DNA of 64,000 nt, taken from contig NSJX01000048.1 of the NCBI GenBank assembly GCA_002286715.1, positions 12,993 to 76,992 on the forward strand, read 5' to 3'. Below, in pieces: positions 31,170 through 42,887 of the stretch (positions are counted from its first letter, which is position 1; each line of letters starts with the position of its first letter). This stretch comes from Dentipellis sp. KUC8613 (Eukaryota; Basidiomycota; Agaricomycetes; Russulales; Hericiaceae). Position numbers and translations under genes: made by a program. The notes below the pieces were generated by a model. It had not been told where the DNA came from, ran no database searches, and worked only from the letters and a program-made list of their open reading frames with translations.

Positions 31170-33514
31170 CTAATCCTCCTCCAACTCCTTCTCATCCAAC
31201 CCACCCCTCCGCCGCCGCCGCCTCCACACCCCAAACACAGTCCGCCCCTCGCGCTCATCCAACCCCACCCTCAGCCCCTCCTCGCCCCTATGCTCATCAA
31301 ACATCTCCTTCACATCCACACACATCCCCGCCCGCGCCCGCCTCTCCCCACCATCCTCGTCCCTCCCCACCAGCTCCGCCACGAGCGCGGCCGGCCTCAT
31401 CAACCGCAGCCTCGCCAGCTCCACAACCTCCCTCTCCCCCTCCCCCCTCCGCGCACGCACCCCCACCACAACCGCCCACCCCGCCACGCCGAGCGGGACG
31501 AGCGCATTCACCCACAACAGCAGCACGAGCAGCCCCGTCGGCCACACCGGATACCGCCCCACCACGCGCGCGCCCTCGACCCGCTGATCCAGCACCGGGC
31601 CGCGCGTGCTCGCCAGCCCCGCCGCCGAGCCGAGCGCAAGGCGCGCGAGGTCCTCCCCGAGCGCCTGCATCACCGCGCCGCGCCCCGCGAACGCGGCGGC
31701 CTGCACGTCGTCGAGCAGGCGCGCCGCGTACAGCCCCATGCGCGTCGGGCCCGCGAACCCGTCCGCGACGCCCGGCACGAGCGGCGCCGCGCGCGCCGCG
31801 GACAGCGCCCCCGCCGCGGAGCGCACCGTCACGTCGAAGAATGCGAGGCTGCAGCGCGCGAGGATCTGTGCGCGGCTGCCGAGCGTCGCGTACGGCACGC
31901 CCGGGGCGCTCGCGGCGGGCTGTGAGCCGTTCAGCGTGCCGTACCCCACGGCGGTCTCGTCGCCGTCGAGCTGCCAGAGCAGCTGCAGCCACAGCGAGTA
32001 GTTGTTTTGTGGGGGTGGGCTGGAGGCGGTCCATGCGCTCCCGCCGGAGGCGTACGCGCCCGGCGAGAGGTACGGGCAGCCGGGGCAGTTGGATGAGAGC
32101 AGCCCGAGCGCGGCGGGCGTGCGCGCGAGGCTGACGTTGAGCGGCGGGAAGGTGCTTGGGAAGCCCGCGCAGGTGGTGTTGAGCGTCGTCCCGTCCGCGA
32201 GGGTGGACGTCGTGCAGAGCGCGTTGACGGACTCGCACGACGCGCGCGCGCCGAAGGTCGTGAAGTTGTACGTCGCGACGTCTCCGGGCTGCGTGGGCGG
32301 CACGTTCGAGTCCATGAGGATCGCGAGGCCGTTGGCGGAGGCGAGCGTGGCGGTTTGTAGCGTCTTGGAGCTGTTCGACATCACCTCCAGGCCGGGGGAG
32401 AGTGCGGCCATCCCGGAGCCCCAGCTGCCGCGGTCGGCGTTGAGGAGACAGGGGTACCGCGGCTCGTCTTGCGTCGGCGGGGTGTACGGTTGACAGCTGT
32501 TCTGACCGATGCTCAGCTGCCATTTTGCGGGCTCCACCAAGAGGTAGGCTTGTTGGATTGTTGCTGTGGTCGAATGAAGCCAGATATCAACGCCACTGAG
32601 GTATGGAGATTGTCGGCATTTGATATCTCAACATGACATAGCGAACGTACCTGACCAGATACGCAAGTATATGCGTCAAAAGCCCAACTATGAAGACACG
32701 AAGAAAGATGGGAGGAACGCGAGGCCGGCGCCGTCGGTCTCGAACCATGTAAGAGCCTGCCTGCGCCAATGACACGATGCTGCCCCCGCTGAGCATCTCT
32801 AGTAGCAAGCCGTATCTACACTACATCAGCCTTGCGGCAAATTCTAGGATTTCGTGAATGACTCACTGCAAGGGCGTCGGCAGATCCTCATCGCGGACAG
32901 AAAGCCACATTCGCGCAGTCAGAAATGCATACAATCCCATAGAGACCGGCGCAACGATGCCCACCGCGCTCGACTATTCCTCTCATCAGCAACGCAGGCA
33001 GGACTCGACACAGCAACAATGCACGTACCGCAGCAGAAGCAATCGTCAACCCCGTCAACCGCCCCTCCGTATTCAGCCCCGACCTCGCCGAGGCCAACGA
33101 GATCGGCGTCACCTCACGCACACCCTCGTCCAGCAGAAACGCGCCGTCCCGGAATATCTGCGCCAGCGACGACTGTGTCTCGTGCTGCAGCAGCCACACG
33201 ACGAGCGCAGTCCCGAACCCGGCGGTGATCACGAATACGAGCAGAGCCGGCAGGAGGACGTTACACCGGGGCCCATTCCAGGATCGCAAGCGGCCTTTGA
33301 CGGGCTCGTCGAGGTCCCATAAGGAAGATGCGCGTCGTCGTCGTTTTTGGTGCGTGTCGGAAACGAGAGTATCCGGTTCGAGCGAGAGGTCGTGGTACAG
33401 GCTTGGTGTCTTGGATCCAGCCAGCGTCGGCACTGAATCAAGAGATGGCTCCAGGCCATGCATGCGCCATGAGTCGCGGTTCGCAGACGTCGCTGGCCGC
33501 TGGCCAGAGTCCAT
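31170..33514 (-). CDS. multi-span membrane protein of unknown family, paralog a
   Basis: Family not recognised. Four exons on the minus strand: 33514-33029, 32973-32867, 32815-32651, 32595-31170; 727 aa. Exons 2 and 3 are 107 and 165 nt, exactly as in paralog b at 42888. Hydrophobic segments: VLLPALLVFVITAGFGTALV near residue 100, a second in exon 2 (GIVAPVSMGLYAFLTARMW), a third at the end of exon 3 (VFIVGLLTHILAYLV), and one near the C terminus (LLVLLLWVNALVPLGVAGW). Between the third and fourth lies a region of about 400 residues with many Cys and N-glycosylation-type sites, probably outside the cytosol. The cytosolic tail is charged and ends in Arg-rich then acidic sequence with the shared motif TVFGVWRR. 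Divergent from Hsp20 gene 1. Confidence 0.8.
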
Positions 33515-34080
33515 CGCGCGGGCTAATTCAGAAGCTGAAGAGGGAGAAAATCAAGTCGAGCGCGTTCGCTGTTCGGGCGATCATTTCGACAATATATGCA
33601 TATGCGCGCGAGCTGGATTCGGGGCTTTTCGACGCGCGCGTGCGTTGTCCAGACGACCGAAGGGCCTACTGACTGTACAGGCAGGCACAAAGACAGCATG
33701 GGATGCGCCGACGGCTTGTTCTGGTGGTGGAAGCGCGCTTGATTGACAGATTACCAGGGGTGATAGACTATGGGTATTTGATGTCTTCCCATGATGTGTG
33801 ATTCGAGCAGAATGCATATACTGGGTGTTCTGGAGAGTGAAGAAACGAGTGCGTCGTGTTAACAAGGGAAAGCGAATATGACAAACTGTTGGATGACGAA
33901 GGAGGAAGAGGAGCTTGCGCCAGAGTCGATCAAGCGCCGAACCGCCGTGGGAAATTCAAGGCGTTCATATACACGCGTGTAGCATCCTTGAACGCAGAAG
34001 GTCAAAATTCGAGGCCATGCTTCAATGGAAAAAACAGCGACGGTACAGACAAGCTTATTATGAGATGATAGAGCCCCGTA
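33515..34080. other. intergenic stretch between membrane protein a and Hsp20 gene 1
   Basis: Shared upstream region of two divergent genes; no further gene supported. Confidence 0.5.
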
Positions 34081-34157
34081 GAAATTTCCCAAGAAATTCC
34101 GGACGTTCGTTCGTGCTCATAACCCACATCGAAATTTCGAGAAAATTCCCGAAGGAC
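34081..34157 (+). promoter_or_regulatory. heat-shock elements of Hsp20 gene 1
   Basis: Two clusters of alternating GAA/TTC units spaced by two bases: GAAATTTCCCAAGAAATTCC (34081-34100) and a second block at 34131-34157 with GAAATTTCGAGAAAATTCCC. They match the heat-shock factor binding pattern and lie about 75-150 bases before the TATA box. Confidence 0.75.
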
Positions 34158-34231
34158 AGGCTCCTTTCCTTACCACCGACTGGCCAATTCCAGATCGTTC
34201 CACTTCACTGTAGGTAAATGTTACTCAAAGA

Positions 34232-34238
34232 TATATAA
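34232..34238 (+). promoter_or_regulatory. TATA box of Hsp20 gene 1
   Basis: TATATAA, about 90 bases before the ATG at 34327. Confidence 0.75.
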
Positions 34239-34326
34239 GCCCCCTCTGCGAGCCAACGTCCGACACTCCAGAACAAGTCATCAGCTTTTCACTAGCTTCG
34301 CCTCTCACCAACCTCCTCAAACCACC

Positions 34327-34906
34327 ATGTCTCTTACCCACTACTTCTACGAGCCCTTCTACTCCTTCGCCGACTTCGATAAGTTGTTCGACGAGGCCTT
34401 TTTCGCTCGGTCTGGGAATGGCGCCGTCCAACGCCGCGGCAGCGCATCCACAACCAGCAGCAGCCTCCGACCAAGGTATGTCCTTCCCGTTCGCTTAACA
34501 AAGTGAAACATGCTCACATCGCCTTCTACAGGATGGACCTGCACGACAATAAGGAGACGAACACCGTGACAGCAACGTTCGAGCTCCCCGGTCTCAAGAA
34601 AGAGGACGTGCATCTCGACGTGCACAACAACACGCTCACCGTCTCGGGCGAGACGAATGTCGACTCGACGCGCGACGAGAGCGGCTACACCGTGCGCGAG
34701 CGTCGGTTCGGGAAGTTCTCGCGGACGATTCCGCTGCCGCAGGGAATCAAGGTAAGCTAGTCCTCATTTCTATTGACGAAACGATGGTACTTACACAGAG
34801 CCTACAGCACGAGGAGATTAAGGCAGCGCTGGACAATGGTGTCCTGACGGTCACCTTCCCGAAGACAACGCCCGAGCAGACGCCGCAGCGCATTACCGTC
34901 TCGTAA
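34327..34906 (+). CDS. small heat shock protein Hsp20, gene 1
   Basis: ATP-independent chaperone that holds unfolding proteins, cytosolic. Exons 34327-34475, 34532-34751, 34808-34906; 155 aa. The alpha-crystallin domain starts at MDLHDNK and includes ATFELPGLKKEDVHLDV, TLTVSGE and the conserved NGVLTVTFPK near the C terminus. The N-terminal arm (MSLTHYFYEPFY) is aromatic, as usual. Intron positions and the lengths of exons 2 and 3 (220 and 99 nt) are the same in the other two Hsp20 genes of this window. Heat-shock elements and a TATA box upstream predict heat induction. Confidence 0.95.
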
Positions 34907-36911
34907 ATGTGGGGGCCTCCTATGAATTGAACTTTTGTAGCAATATGATATCATTTGTGGGGTAGCGTGCGCGTATACCGTAATAACGAAATCAGATTCA
35001 GAGTATTTTTGTCAGCGTATCCGATAGTGCGCGAGGAGATGGCAAGATTTCTGGGGTTGACACAATCGTGTTTCGTCGACGATCGTGAATTGCGACGAGG
35101 CAGGAGTACCGACGAGTCGACGTCATGAGGATCCTGTCGCAATGATTCCAGATGTAGGAACTGACGTCAAAGGACAAGAATAACAGGTCCAGTCGGCAAC
35201 GCCAGCAAAGCGTCTCTTCTCGTGTTCCGCAAGGGGCCGGCTCGAGGATCTGAACGGAGGACTATTTGCAGATCCGGTCGAGGAAGGCAATATCAAAGTG
35301 GAGCACTTTAATGTCGACGCGGGTCAGTTCGTCACGGACAAGGGTGCCGCCGGGAGAAGGTGCGATATTTGTGGACTCGTCGGGTGCGGGCGGTAGAAGA
35401 CGTGCTAATTGCCGACGGTAAGATGTGCTTTTGCCGTATGCGGTCGCACTTGAGTGCCTCATGAACATGATACAGTACACGAAAGTCGAGACTGGATGAT
35501 TCATGTAATTTAGAGGTTGGAGAGGCTCGGCGACGTATGCGTAGAGCAGATTGACTCACCGAGCAATCTGACGAAGATCCCCGTGTGGTCATGTTACACC
35601 GGACCCTCGCAAAATGCCTCAACGACCGGGCCGACATACGAGGACAACCATGAGCAACGAGGCTCGCTGTCCGACAGCTTGTGGTACCATGGCGATCCAG
35701 CCCAGTGCAGGAGCGACACGTTTCAGAGAGCCCGAGGCATGGAACCGTGTCTCGGGGAGAGCTTCTGAGAAGACGAAGAGCCAGAGCTTTTTCTTAGAGA
35801 CCGAGGATCGCTGCCCAGAGGTGGGTTTATCTCCACGTAGCATGTACCTGTACACTTGAGGGAGAGGGGGCCGGAGACAAAAATAGACATGGACATGTGT
35901 AGGCTAAGGGCCCATGACGCACCTGTCCGGCGACCGGGGCGTTGACCTCTGGGATTGCGAACTCGGGGTAGACTCGGTGAGCAAGATCCGAAACATTGAG
36001 AGGAATAACATGTATCATGCATCATTCAAGAGTTCTTGTCGAGACCACGTAGGATTTTTTGCGGCGAGAATGAGAGGTCACTTTTGTCAGGTGTCACAGA
36101 AGCCGATGGATCCTGGAGATCTGTGAGAGATCTGGGGCAGTGTGGGGAATCACAACCTGCAAAAGTAGGCTCAGCTGACTCCGGCAACGGCAGGACCCCA
36201 GTATAACGAGAGAGCGTACCGGTACCAGTGTGGCTTCGCGGCAGTTGGTGTCCTCGCGACATAGCACCCGCGTAACTTGCGCTATTTTCACCTAAGGCAC
36301 CCGTCTAGTTGTCCTTCGCGAATCAGATGCTCAGCATGGACGCGTATGAGCTCACAACACCAGTTAGGAGTCTTTCGACACCGGAGGGGACGGGGTGCGC
36401 GTGGTAGTGGTGGTGGGAAGGAACCTGTTGGCACCGCCACCACGGCTCGACGCGACTCATTTTCGCGCGTCGAGAGCCGGCGCGACGTAGAAACAACGTA
36501 CATCTACATCCCACAAAATTTCGTAAGTAGGCTTTCATCGAACAATCATATTGTCGTAATCAAGGTCTTTATTTGCCGTTCTCATTAAAAATCTAGACAC
36601 AGGCAAACAGACCACCATATAGCTCGTCAGATGCCGGGGTCCCGATGAGACACTGACTTCTGACCTGCCGACCCACCCCGCATCACCAGCTTATGATGGT
36701 ATGGCCAACGTAACGGATATGTAACGTGCCCCCAGAGATCGCAATCACTTCTCTTTGCGCTTGCGGCTGAGGCGCGTTTTCCCCATGGAGCCGCCCCCCT
36801 GAACGTTCGCGCTTCCCCCACAAATATATATAGTGAGGATGCCGGCGCCAGGCCTGCGACCCACGTCCTCACCTCTATACGTCCGCACTTTTACGTCCTC
36901 AGGCCTGCACG
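34907..36911. other. 2-kb stretch between Hsp20 gene 1 and the transporter gene
   Basis: No confident gene. A minus-strand exon-like piece at 35491-35262 has a valid acceptor and stop but no upstream partner in a clean frame; other minus-strand fragments up to 36262 do not join. It could be the decayed 3' part of a gene. Confidence 0.4.
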
Positions 36912-38563
36912 ATGTCCCTCGACGTTCCCAGCACGCTCAAGCCCGCAGAGGTCGCGGTCGCATTGGTTGAGGCGGCCGTCATCAAGCATCGTACGCCGTA
37001 TGATAAAGTCTTCTTCAAATCGGTGAGTCCATGATCCATATTCGCTACGAAGAGATGCTGCATGCTGACGCGTCGCGTCTAGTTCATGGCGGGCGTGATG
37101 CTCTCGTTTGGTGGCCTGCTGTCCGAGGTCATCCAAGGCGGCGCGGCCGGGCTGAACGCAAACAACCCCGGCATCGTCAAGGTCCTCGGCGGTTTCGTGT
37201 TCCCAGTGGGTTTGGTGATGTGCGTCGATCCCCCATGTTCATCGATGTGCCCGAGACCCTTGAGCACTAACACATCGCGTCCTGCAGGATCGTGCTTCAA
37301 GGACAAGAGCTGCTCACGAGCAACATGATGGTGCGTATTTCCGCAGTCTGCTCGCCTGCGTAGACACGGACACGCGCGCTGACAGCCTGGGACGCGTTGG
37401 GACAGGTCTTTCCCATGGCGTGCATCAAGGGCGCTGTCCCATGGTGGGGACTGGCGGTAAACTGGCTGATAGGTATGCACAGTCCATCTCCATTCTCCGA
37501 ATCTCCGTATGCATGCTTAGCTGACGCGTCGGCAGTCACGTTTGGGAACTTGACGGGCAGTCTTTTCTTCGCTGCCATCCTGGTGAAATGTGCGTGCCCG
37601 ATCAGCTTCCAGCGTTAGACCGGCAACTCAGATCGCCACGCCTTCTTTCCTATACAGACACGGGTATCATCTCGACAGCGCCCTACGATACATTCGCGCA
37701 AACGTTCGCTATGTGAGCTCCCTTCCTGTTTCGTTTCATGTTGCCTTTGAGGTATCTCTCATACCGCGTTCGGCGTAGCCACAAAGCCGGTGAGCCGGAA
37801 TGGCACCAGATTTTCCTGCGCGGTATTGGGTGCAACTGGCTCGTCAGCATCGCCATCTGGGTGCGTACAATGATCGAATGCACTCTTTGCAGTTGTCCTA
37901 ATACCCCCGCAGCAAGCGGCAGGCGCACGCGAGACGATTTCCAAGGTATGCCCGTCGTTCACCGTAGCACCCACGTCCGCTGACCACTCGTGCCCGGCAA
38001 TATCCAGATATTCGCGATCTGGATCCCCATCTGGGTAAATCTCAGAGTGCACGCCTGGCTCAAACGCAGACTGACGAGCAGGAATTTGTAGATCTTCGTC
38101 TCGTGCGGGTATGATCACGGTGCGATCTAATTATATCGCGCACTCCGTGCTGCTCTGACCCCGCGTTTGCCCAGTCGTCGCCAACATGTTCTCTGTGCCG
38201 CTCGGCATCATGTTCCACGCCGACGTGAGCCCCATTTGAGCTCTCTCCCACCTGCAGTTGCTCATGATTCTTCAGCTGACCACTGCGGAATACATCCGCA
38301 AGTAAGAGCCGCTTTTCGCCGGATCCACTTTCGCGGTCGCTGACGTTCGTACTCGCAGATCGCTCATCGCAGCCTACATCGGCAATATCATCGGCGCGCT
38401 CTTCGTCGCGCTCCCCGCCGTCTACTTCTACCTCTGGGACTGGCGCGCAGACGGCCTGCGGGACGCAGAGGCGGGCGAGGCATTTGACGGCGGCGTTACA
38501 CGCACCACGGTGAAGGCGACCGAGGAGAAATCCGACACCAGCGAAAACGGCAAGCAGGAGTGA
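36912..38563 (+). CDS. formate/nitrite-type (FNT) transporter
   Basis: Plasma-membrane channel/transporter of the FocA/NirC family, moving small monovalent anions such as nitrite, formate or acetate; in fungi members such as NitA import nitrite. Thirteen exons: 36912-37022, 37083-37219, 37288-37330, 37406-37472, 37536-37589, 37658-37712, 37779-37860, 37913-37945, 37996 region excluded, 38008-38034, 38092-38119, 38175-38224, 38276-38301, 38359-38563; 305 aa, all phases closing. Family features: an N-terminal KHRTPYDKVFFKSFMAGVML segment, GQELLTSNMM, GNLTGSLFFAA, GIGCNWLVSIAIW and a late SVPLGIMF. Six membrane spans fit. Several exons are under 35 nt. No nitrate or nitrite reductase gene lies nearby, so the substrate stays open. 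Confidence 0.93.
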
Positions 38564-38862
38564 AAGCTCGCTTGGCGTCTTGGTGTCTCGGGGTATGTAT
38601 ATCATGATAGATGATGTGGATGCCGTGCATGGATGGGGTCATTGGAGGTCACGAGTATATATGACTGCGATGTTGACTGGGAGTTTCAGTTTCTAGTCAG
38701 GGACCTGATTAATCGTGATCTTGCAAACAGTCGATGGCGAGGAGAACAGCGTAACGATACAGTTTCATTAATGGTAAGCAATCTTTACAGGATAACGAAG
38801 GTAATAGAATGGTGTGGCGGGGACTGTTCTTATCGCGGAGGTCGCTGGGCTTTCGGTGCGGC
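38564..38862. other. stretch between the transporter and the small membrane gene
   Basis: Two converging 3' regions; nothing else seen. Confidence 0.5.
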
Positions 38863-39369
38863 CTAGTAATATCTTGATGCGGCTTGATATCCATACGCGG
38901 AGCCCATGTGTCTGCTCTCCGAACCATATAGCGGCAAATCGTAACGTCCAGCTCTGGAAGAATACCGCGAGGACCACGCTCTCTCCGGATACGACGGCTG
39001 CCGCGCGCGGTGTCCCCTATACGACCGCCACTCATCCAAACTCACCTCGTCATCCCGAGGCCTCGACCGGTACGCGCCATTAACACCTGGCTCAGGATGC
39101 GTCCGCAAGTAGTGATCCGCCTGACAACACTTCCGAATCTTGTTGCAGAACCAGAGAAGCAAGAGAAGCCCTGTGGCGTGCACATCGTAGTATGCGTTGC
39201 GCAAAGGACTTCGCATTGGGACGTGCTCACCTATGGTCCCGAAGATCCCGATCGCTACGGCCTTCTGTACGGTGTGCTTGTAATGGCATGACGTCGTGTC
39301 TCCGCTACGAACGTGGTATGAGTTCTCATGATTCATGCCTGGGACGTGTTGGGTATACTCACTCTGCAT
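38863..39369 (-). CDS. predicted single-pass membrane protein, Arg/Tyr-rich tail
   Basis: No known family. Two exons on the minus strand, 39369-39231 and 39170-38863; 148 aa. Splicing out 39230-39171 (GTGAGC to GCCACAG) joins AVAIGIFGTIG to LLLLLWFCNKIRK, making one good transmembrane helix interrupted by the intron at the DNA level. Without splicing the helix is broken by polar sequence, which supports the model. The helix is followed by a Cys pair (RKCCQ), a charged stretch and a tail rich in Arg, Ser and Tyr ending SRYY. A later ATG (MNHEN) could also be used. Role unknown. Confidence 0.55.
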   Translation of the reverse strand: MQSEYTQHVPGMNHENSYHVRSGDTTSCHYKHTVQKAVAIGIFGTIGEHVPMRSPLRNAYYDVHATGLLLLLWFCNKIRKCCQADHYLRTHPEPGVNGAYRSRPRDDEVSLDEWRSYRGHRARQPSYPERAWSSRYSSRAGRYDLPLYGSESRHMGSAYGYQAASRYY

Positions 39370-39845
39370 TGTAGCAAACCTCACGCTTAAGATGCAGCCA
39401 GTTTGGATTGGATGGATTGGACTCCTGGCTAGGAAATGACAGACTCATGAACAGTGGGGGCCGGGAGGACTACTTTGCGCGGCGGCAGGGAGATATTTAT
39501 GGGACAAGCTAGGTAGAGCTGACGAGAGAGGAAGTTGTTCAGGCTGGTTACCGCAAAGAGGACAAGGCCTTCTCTTATCTCTTCGGCGCTTCTCGTAGGG
39601 AAGGAAATGCACGAACACGAGTTACCAGGCACCCTAGGAGACCGGTCCTAGGAATACATAGTAGACGATTAAGGTTGCGGAGTTCGCAAGGTGTGCAAGG
39701 TGTAAGGATAGTCCAAGGAACAAACGTCTGTCGAACGCGAGCAGAAGAATGCGCGTTTTTTTCCCGGCAGGCTATATTCGTCAGGGCTAATCATACACAT
39801 ATTTCCTTTCGTTTTACCTTCCAGTACCCATACACCTAACAACGT
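39370..39845. other. intergenic stretch before the Hsp31-like gene
   Basis: No gene supported. Confidence 0.5.
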
Positions 39846-40873
39846 TTACTGCTGAAGGATCGTGATGAGCTCTTCAGCAAGAGGCTTGGCGGACGCGGGG
39901 TTCTGTCCAGTCAGCAGGTTGCCAGAGCGAATGACCTTCACCTGTATAAGGCAGGCTTGATCAGAAACTGTCCCAAACATATACAATGTGTGGGACTTAC
40001 ACCCCACGGTTCGGCAGCCTTCTCGAAGGTGCCGCCGAGAGACTTGATCTTGTCCTCGACGAGGAAAGGGACATCCTGTAAGAACATGCAGGGTGAACAG
40101 ACCGGGAGGCTGAGGGAGGAAAGGCACGCGTACATCGATCTTGCCGACCTGCTCCTCTTCAACGTCGGTGAAAGCAGTAGCCTTCCTACCATCGAAGATC
40201 GAGTTGCCATCGGTGCCCTTGACACCGACCAAAGCTCTGCAACGAAGTAGTCATTCGATAAATATTGGATGTTGTGGCAGATATTTTGCACGAGGCTCAC
40301 GCAGGCCCATGGCAGACTGCCGAAACAATCTTGCCAGAATGCAAGAACTGTGACAAGCACGTCAGGCGCGATTCTCGCACAAAGCGCAAGTATGAATAAC
40401 AGACACAGACCTTCTCGGCGAGCTTGATGTTATCCTCGTCGAAAGCAAGGTCGATGACGGGACCGTGTCCTCCGATGTAGAAGATGGCAGCGTAATCCTC
40501 CGCATTGACCTCCTTCAGGATCTTCGTCTTGCTAAACAGCTCTTTCACCTCAGGATCAACGAGGAACTTCTGGCTCTCCTCATCCTTATATAACTATATT
40601 GTAGTAAGTGTCAGAGATGCTGAGGGGTAACATGGAGAGGCGTACCTGGACACTCGACGGATCTAGAGGAGGAGTAGGCCCGGCTGGGGCAGCAAAGTCG
40701 ATCTGATATTTCGGAGAAAGGGTGTAGTATGGGTGAGCAGCCTCCGGGAGGTACCAGCCCTGCATTTTTCTCATAAGCGCATAGTTTCGGTTCCTTACTG
40801 CAGCTCTGCTTACCGTTGGGTTGCCCTTCAAGGTCTTGCTGGTTGAAGTGAAAACGAAAAGGATGCGCGTCAT
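39846..40873 (-). CDS. DJ-1/PfpI family protein, Hsp31-like (probable glyoxalase III)
   Basis: Class I glutamine-amidotransferase-like fold. Hsp31-type members convert methylglyoxal to D-lactate without glutathione and act in stress protection. Seven exons on the minus strand: 40873-40814, 40759-40646, 40593-40411, 40347-40301, 40236-40134, 40075-40001, 39941-39846; 225 aa. The predicted catalytic residues are visible: Glu26 in GWYLPEAAHP, Cys131 and His132 in SAVCHGPA. FYIGGHGP (exon 3) is the usual oxyanion-side loop and LLTGQNPASA the typical C-terminal signature. Length is normal for the family. Cytosolic by lack of signals. Confidence 0.93.
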
Positions 40874-42887
40874 GGTGATAGACAGAAGTCGAAGTCGAAG
40901 TCGACGGAAGTTATGGTGCGAAGATCTACAGAATCAGGTCGACAAGATGGCGTCTTATGTAGAAACAAGGAGGCTTGGCCGGTAGCGATTTGCATCCGGA
41001 GCCGTCATCCACCCTGAGGTGACGTAGCTTGTGAGCACGATTGCGCAGAATGGTTTACCCACTCTACCTGCGCTCTTCGCTGCTGAGAAAGCGAGTTCAG
41101 TTAGTAAATTCCGTGCATGTGGACAAGAGTACGGTGGCATTGGTGAACTCGTTGTGAGCGTCGAGATGTACGTCGCACGACGCCTGAGCCTGGTCGCCCT
41201 CATTGGAGGAACGCGACGTGTCGATGAGTCGTGATTGATTAGTCATCCAGAACGACTTCCTTACCAGGCTGTTTGTTTTCCTCTTTTGGGTCAGCTATTC
41301 CTCCAACAACGTTCAACTGAACAAAGTGCTTACTTATGTTGGAGTCGAGGGATGCTGATGCGTTCGAATAATTGGGGCGATCCCTGTGTTTTATCGCGAC
41401 TGAATCCTCCGCAGAGAGCAGCACGTAGCTTCTCACTCGGAAACTGCATGTGTACTCATACTATTTCGCTTCCTCAGTGGTGAGCCGTTTCTGCATACTG
41501 AAACGTGCGTATTCACGCTTTCTTTTTATAGAGGTTGATCCTACCGCCCAAGAAGTAGGCGCTCGAAGCATTTGCGCTCGTCTTTACCCATAGCCGAGTT
41601 ATTCAAGCTCGGCGCTGACTGATTCATCGTCTTTTCTTTCGCCGCAGGCATCTCGTTTCATATTCAAAGGATCCCTTCTTGTCCACACCCCTGAAACCAA
41701 ACCTCAGACAACGAAGCAAGTCGATTGCAATGCATGATGGTTTGTCGCTATGTTCACCTGCACCGCCTCCTGAACTGATCGATGTTCACCAACGTAGTGG
41801 CTGTACAACGCTGCATCTTGAAACGTTACAGATCTGACACCACCACCACGCTTGAGCCGATGAAGGTAGCTAAGCTCCCAGTCGATTTCCGTGTGCTTTC
41901 TAACCACCAGAATTGTCAGCTTACCGGTGACGAAACAAGGACCGTTTGCCCCATGGTGTCCTCGTTTCAAATGCTGCTTGATGCACTTTCCTGGGATGAC
42001 CTGATTCCGCAGCTAGAGCAGACCGTCAAATGTGATGGCGGCGTGCGTCGTTATTGTTTCCGTTGCAGTACCCCAGCGCTCTAGCACTCGCGTTGACGAT
42101 CCTATTTCCGATCCATCAGGCCCATTGTTGCGCATTTTGGCATTCACCGGATCCACCTCCCACCACCTCTAGCGGTCATTTCCGTTTAGATCCTTCAAGC
42201 ATAAAGTATGTACCCGGCTCCGTGTCCACCTTTCTATTCAATTGTATTACTTACTGCACCGCATGCCCTTCGACCTCGACCTTCTGTGCTTCAATCAGGA
42301 TCGCATCAGCTTGATATTACACCTCGCCTCGTTGTGGTCGCGACGGTGTATCTGATTGCAGAAGGCGAACATGCTGTCTTGGGTTCTCGGGTGCACTGGC
42401 AGTAAGTACGGCAATGTTCCCAACATCGTTCCAATTACAATTACCTCGGACGTGGCCTCCCTCCGGACTCCCGACATCGCCGACGCCAATATAGATCTCG
42501 ACTCCAGGCCATCCAACAAGCCGAATACGAGCTTCTGGAGTTGGCCGCCATAATCGCTCTCGTCTCACTGCCTGTCAATGATGCTTTCAACGTCCAGCAT
42601 CGGGGCCCGATATGCCTACATAATCTGCTCAGACGATACGCATCAGTCATAGATCGTCTCCGATGACATCAGCTTCGACTAATGCTCATATACGTCGAGC
42701 ACTTCGAATTGGCGTTGGCGTTCTCGATCAAGGCTCCATCACGGGTGTGCCTGCAGGTTGCTCTCATTGATCGACAGACATGCTGCCGCCTCTTGCCGTC
42801 AGCGAAGCTCACTTTTGACACCCTCCGTCCCGTATATAACTCACGAGGTGCTACCCTTGGATGGCGGGAAGAGGTCGTGTGCATACC
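40874..42887. other. 2-kb stretch between Hsp31-like gene and membrane protein b
   Basis: Several short plus-strand frames (such as 41782-42084) show no domain and do not join across plausible introns. No gene supported; promoter of paralog b at the right end. Confidence 0.4.

Noticed and set aside
35262..35560. Minus-strand exon-like segment ending in a stop
   Set aside because: Acceptor and stop are good but the upstream piece (HTGIFVRLLG frame) meets a TAA at once; no complete gene could be built.
41782..42084. Plus-strand frame of 100 codons
   Set aside because: No domain, and neighbouring frames do not join by plausible introns.
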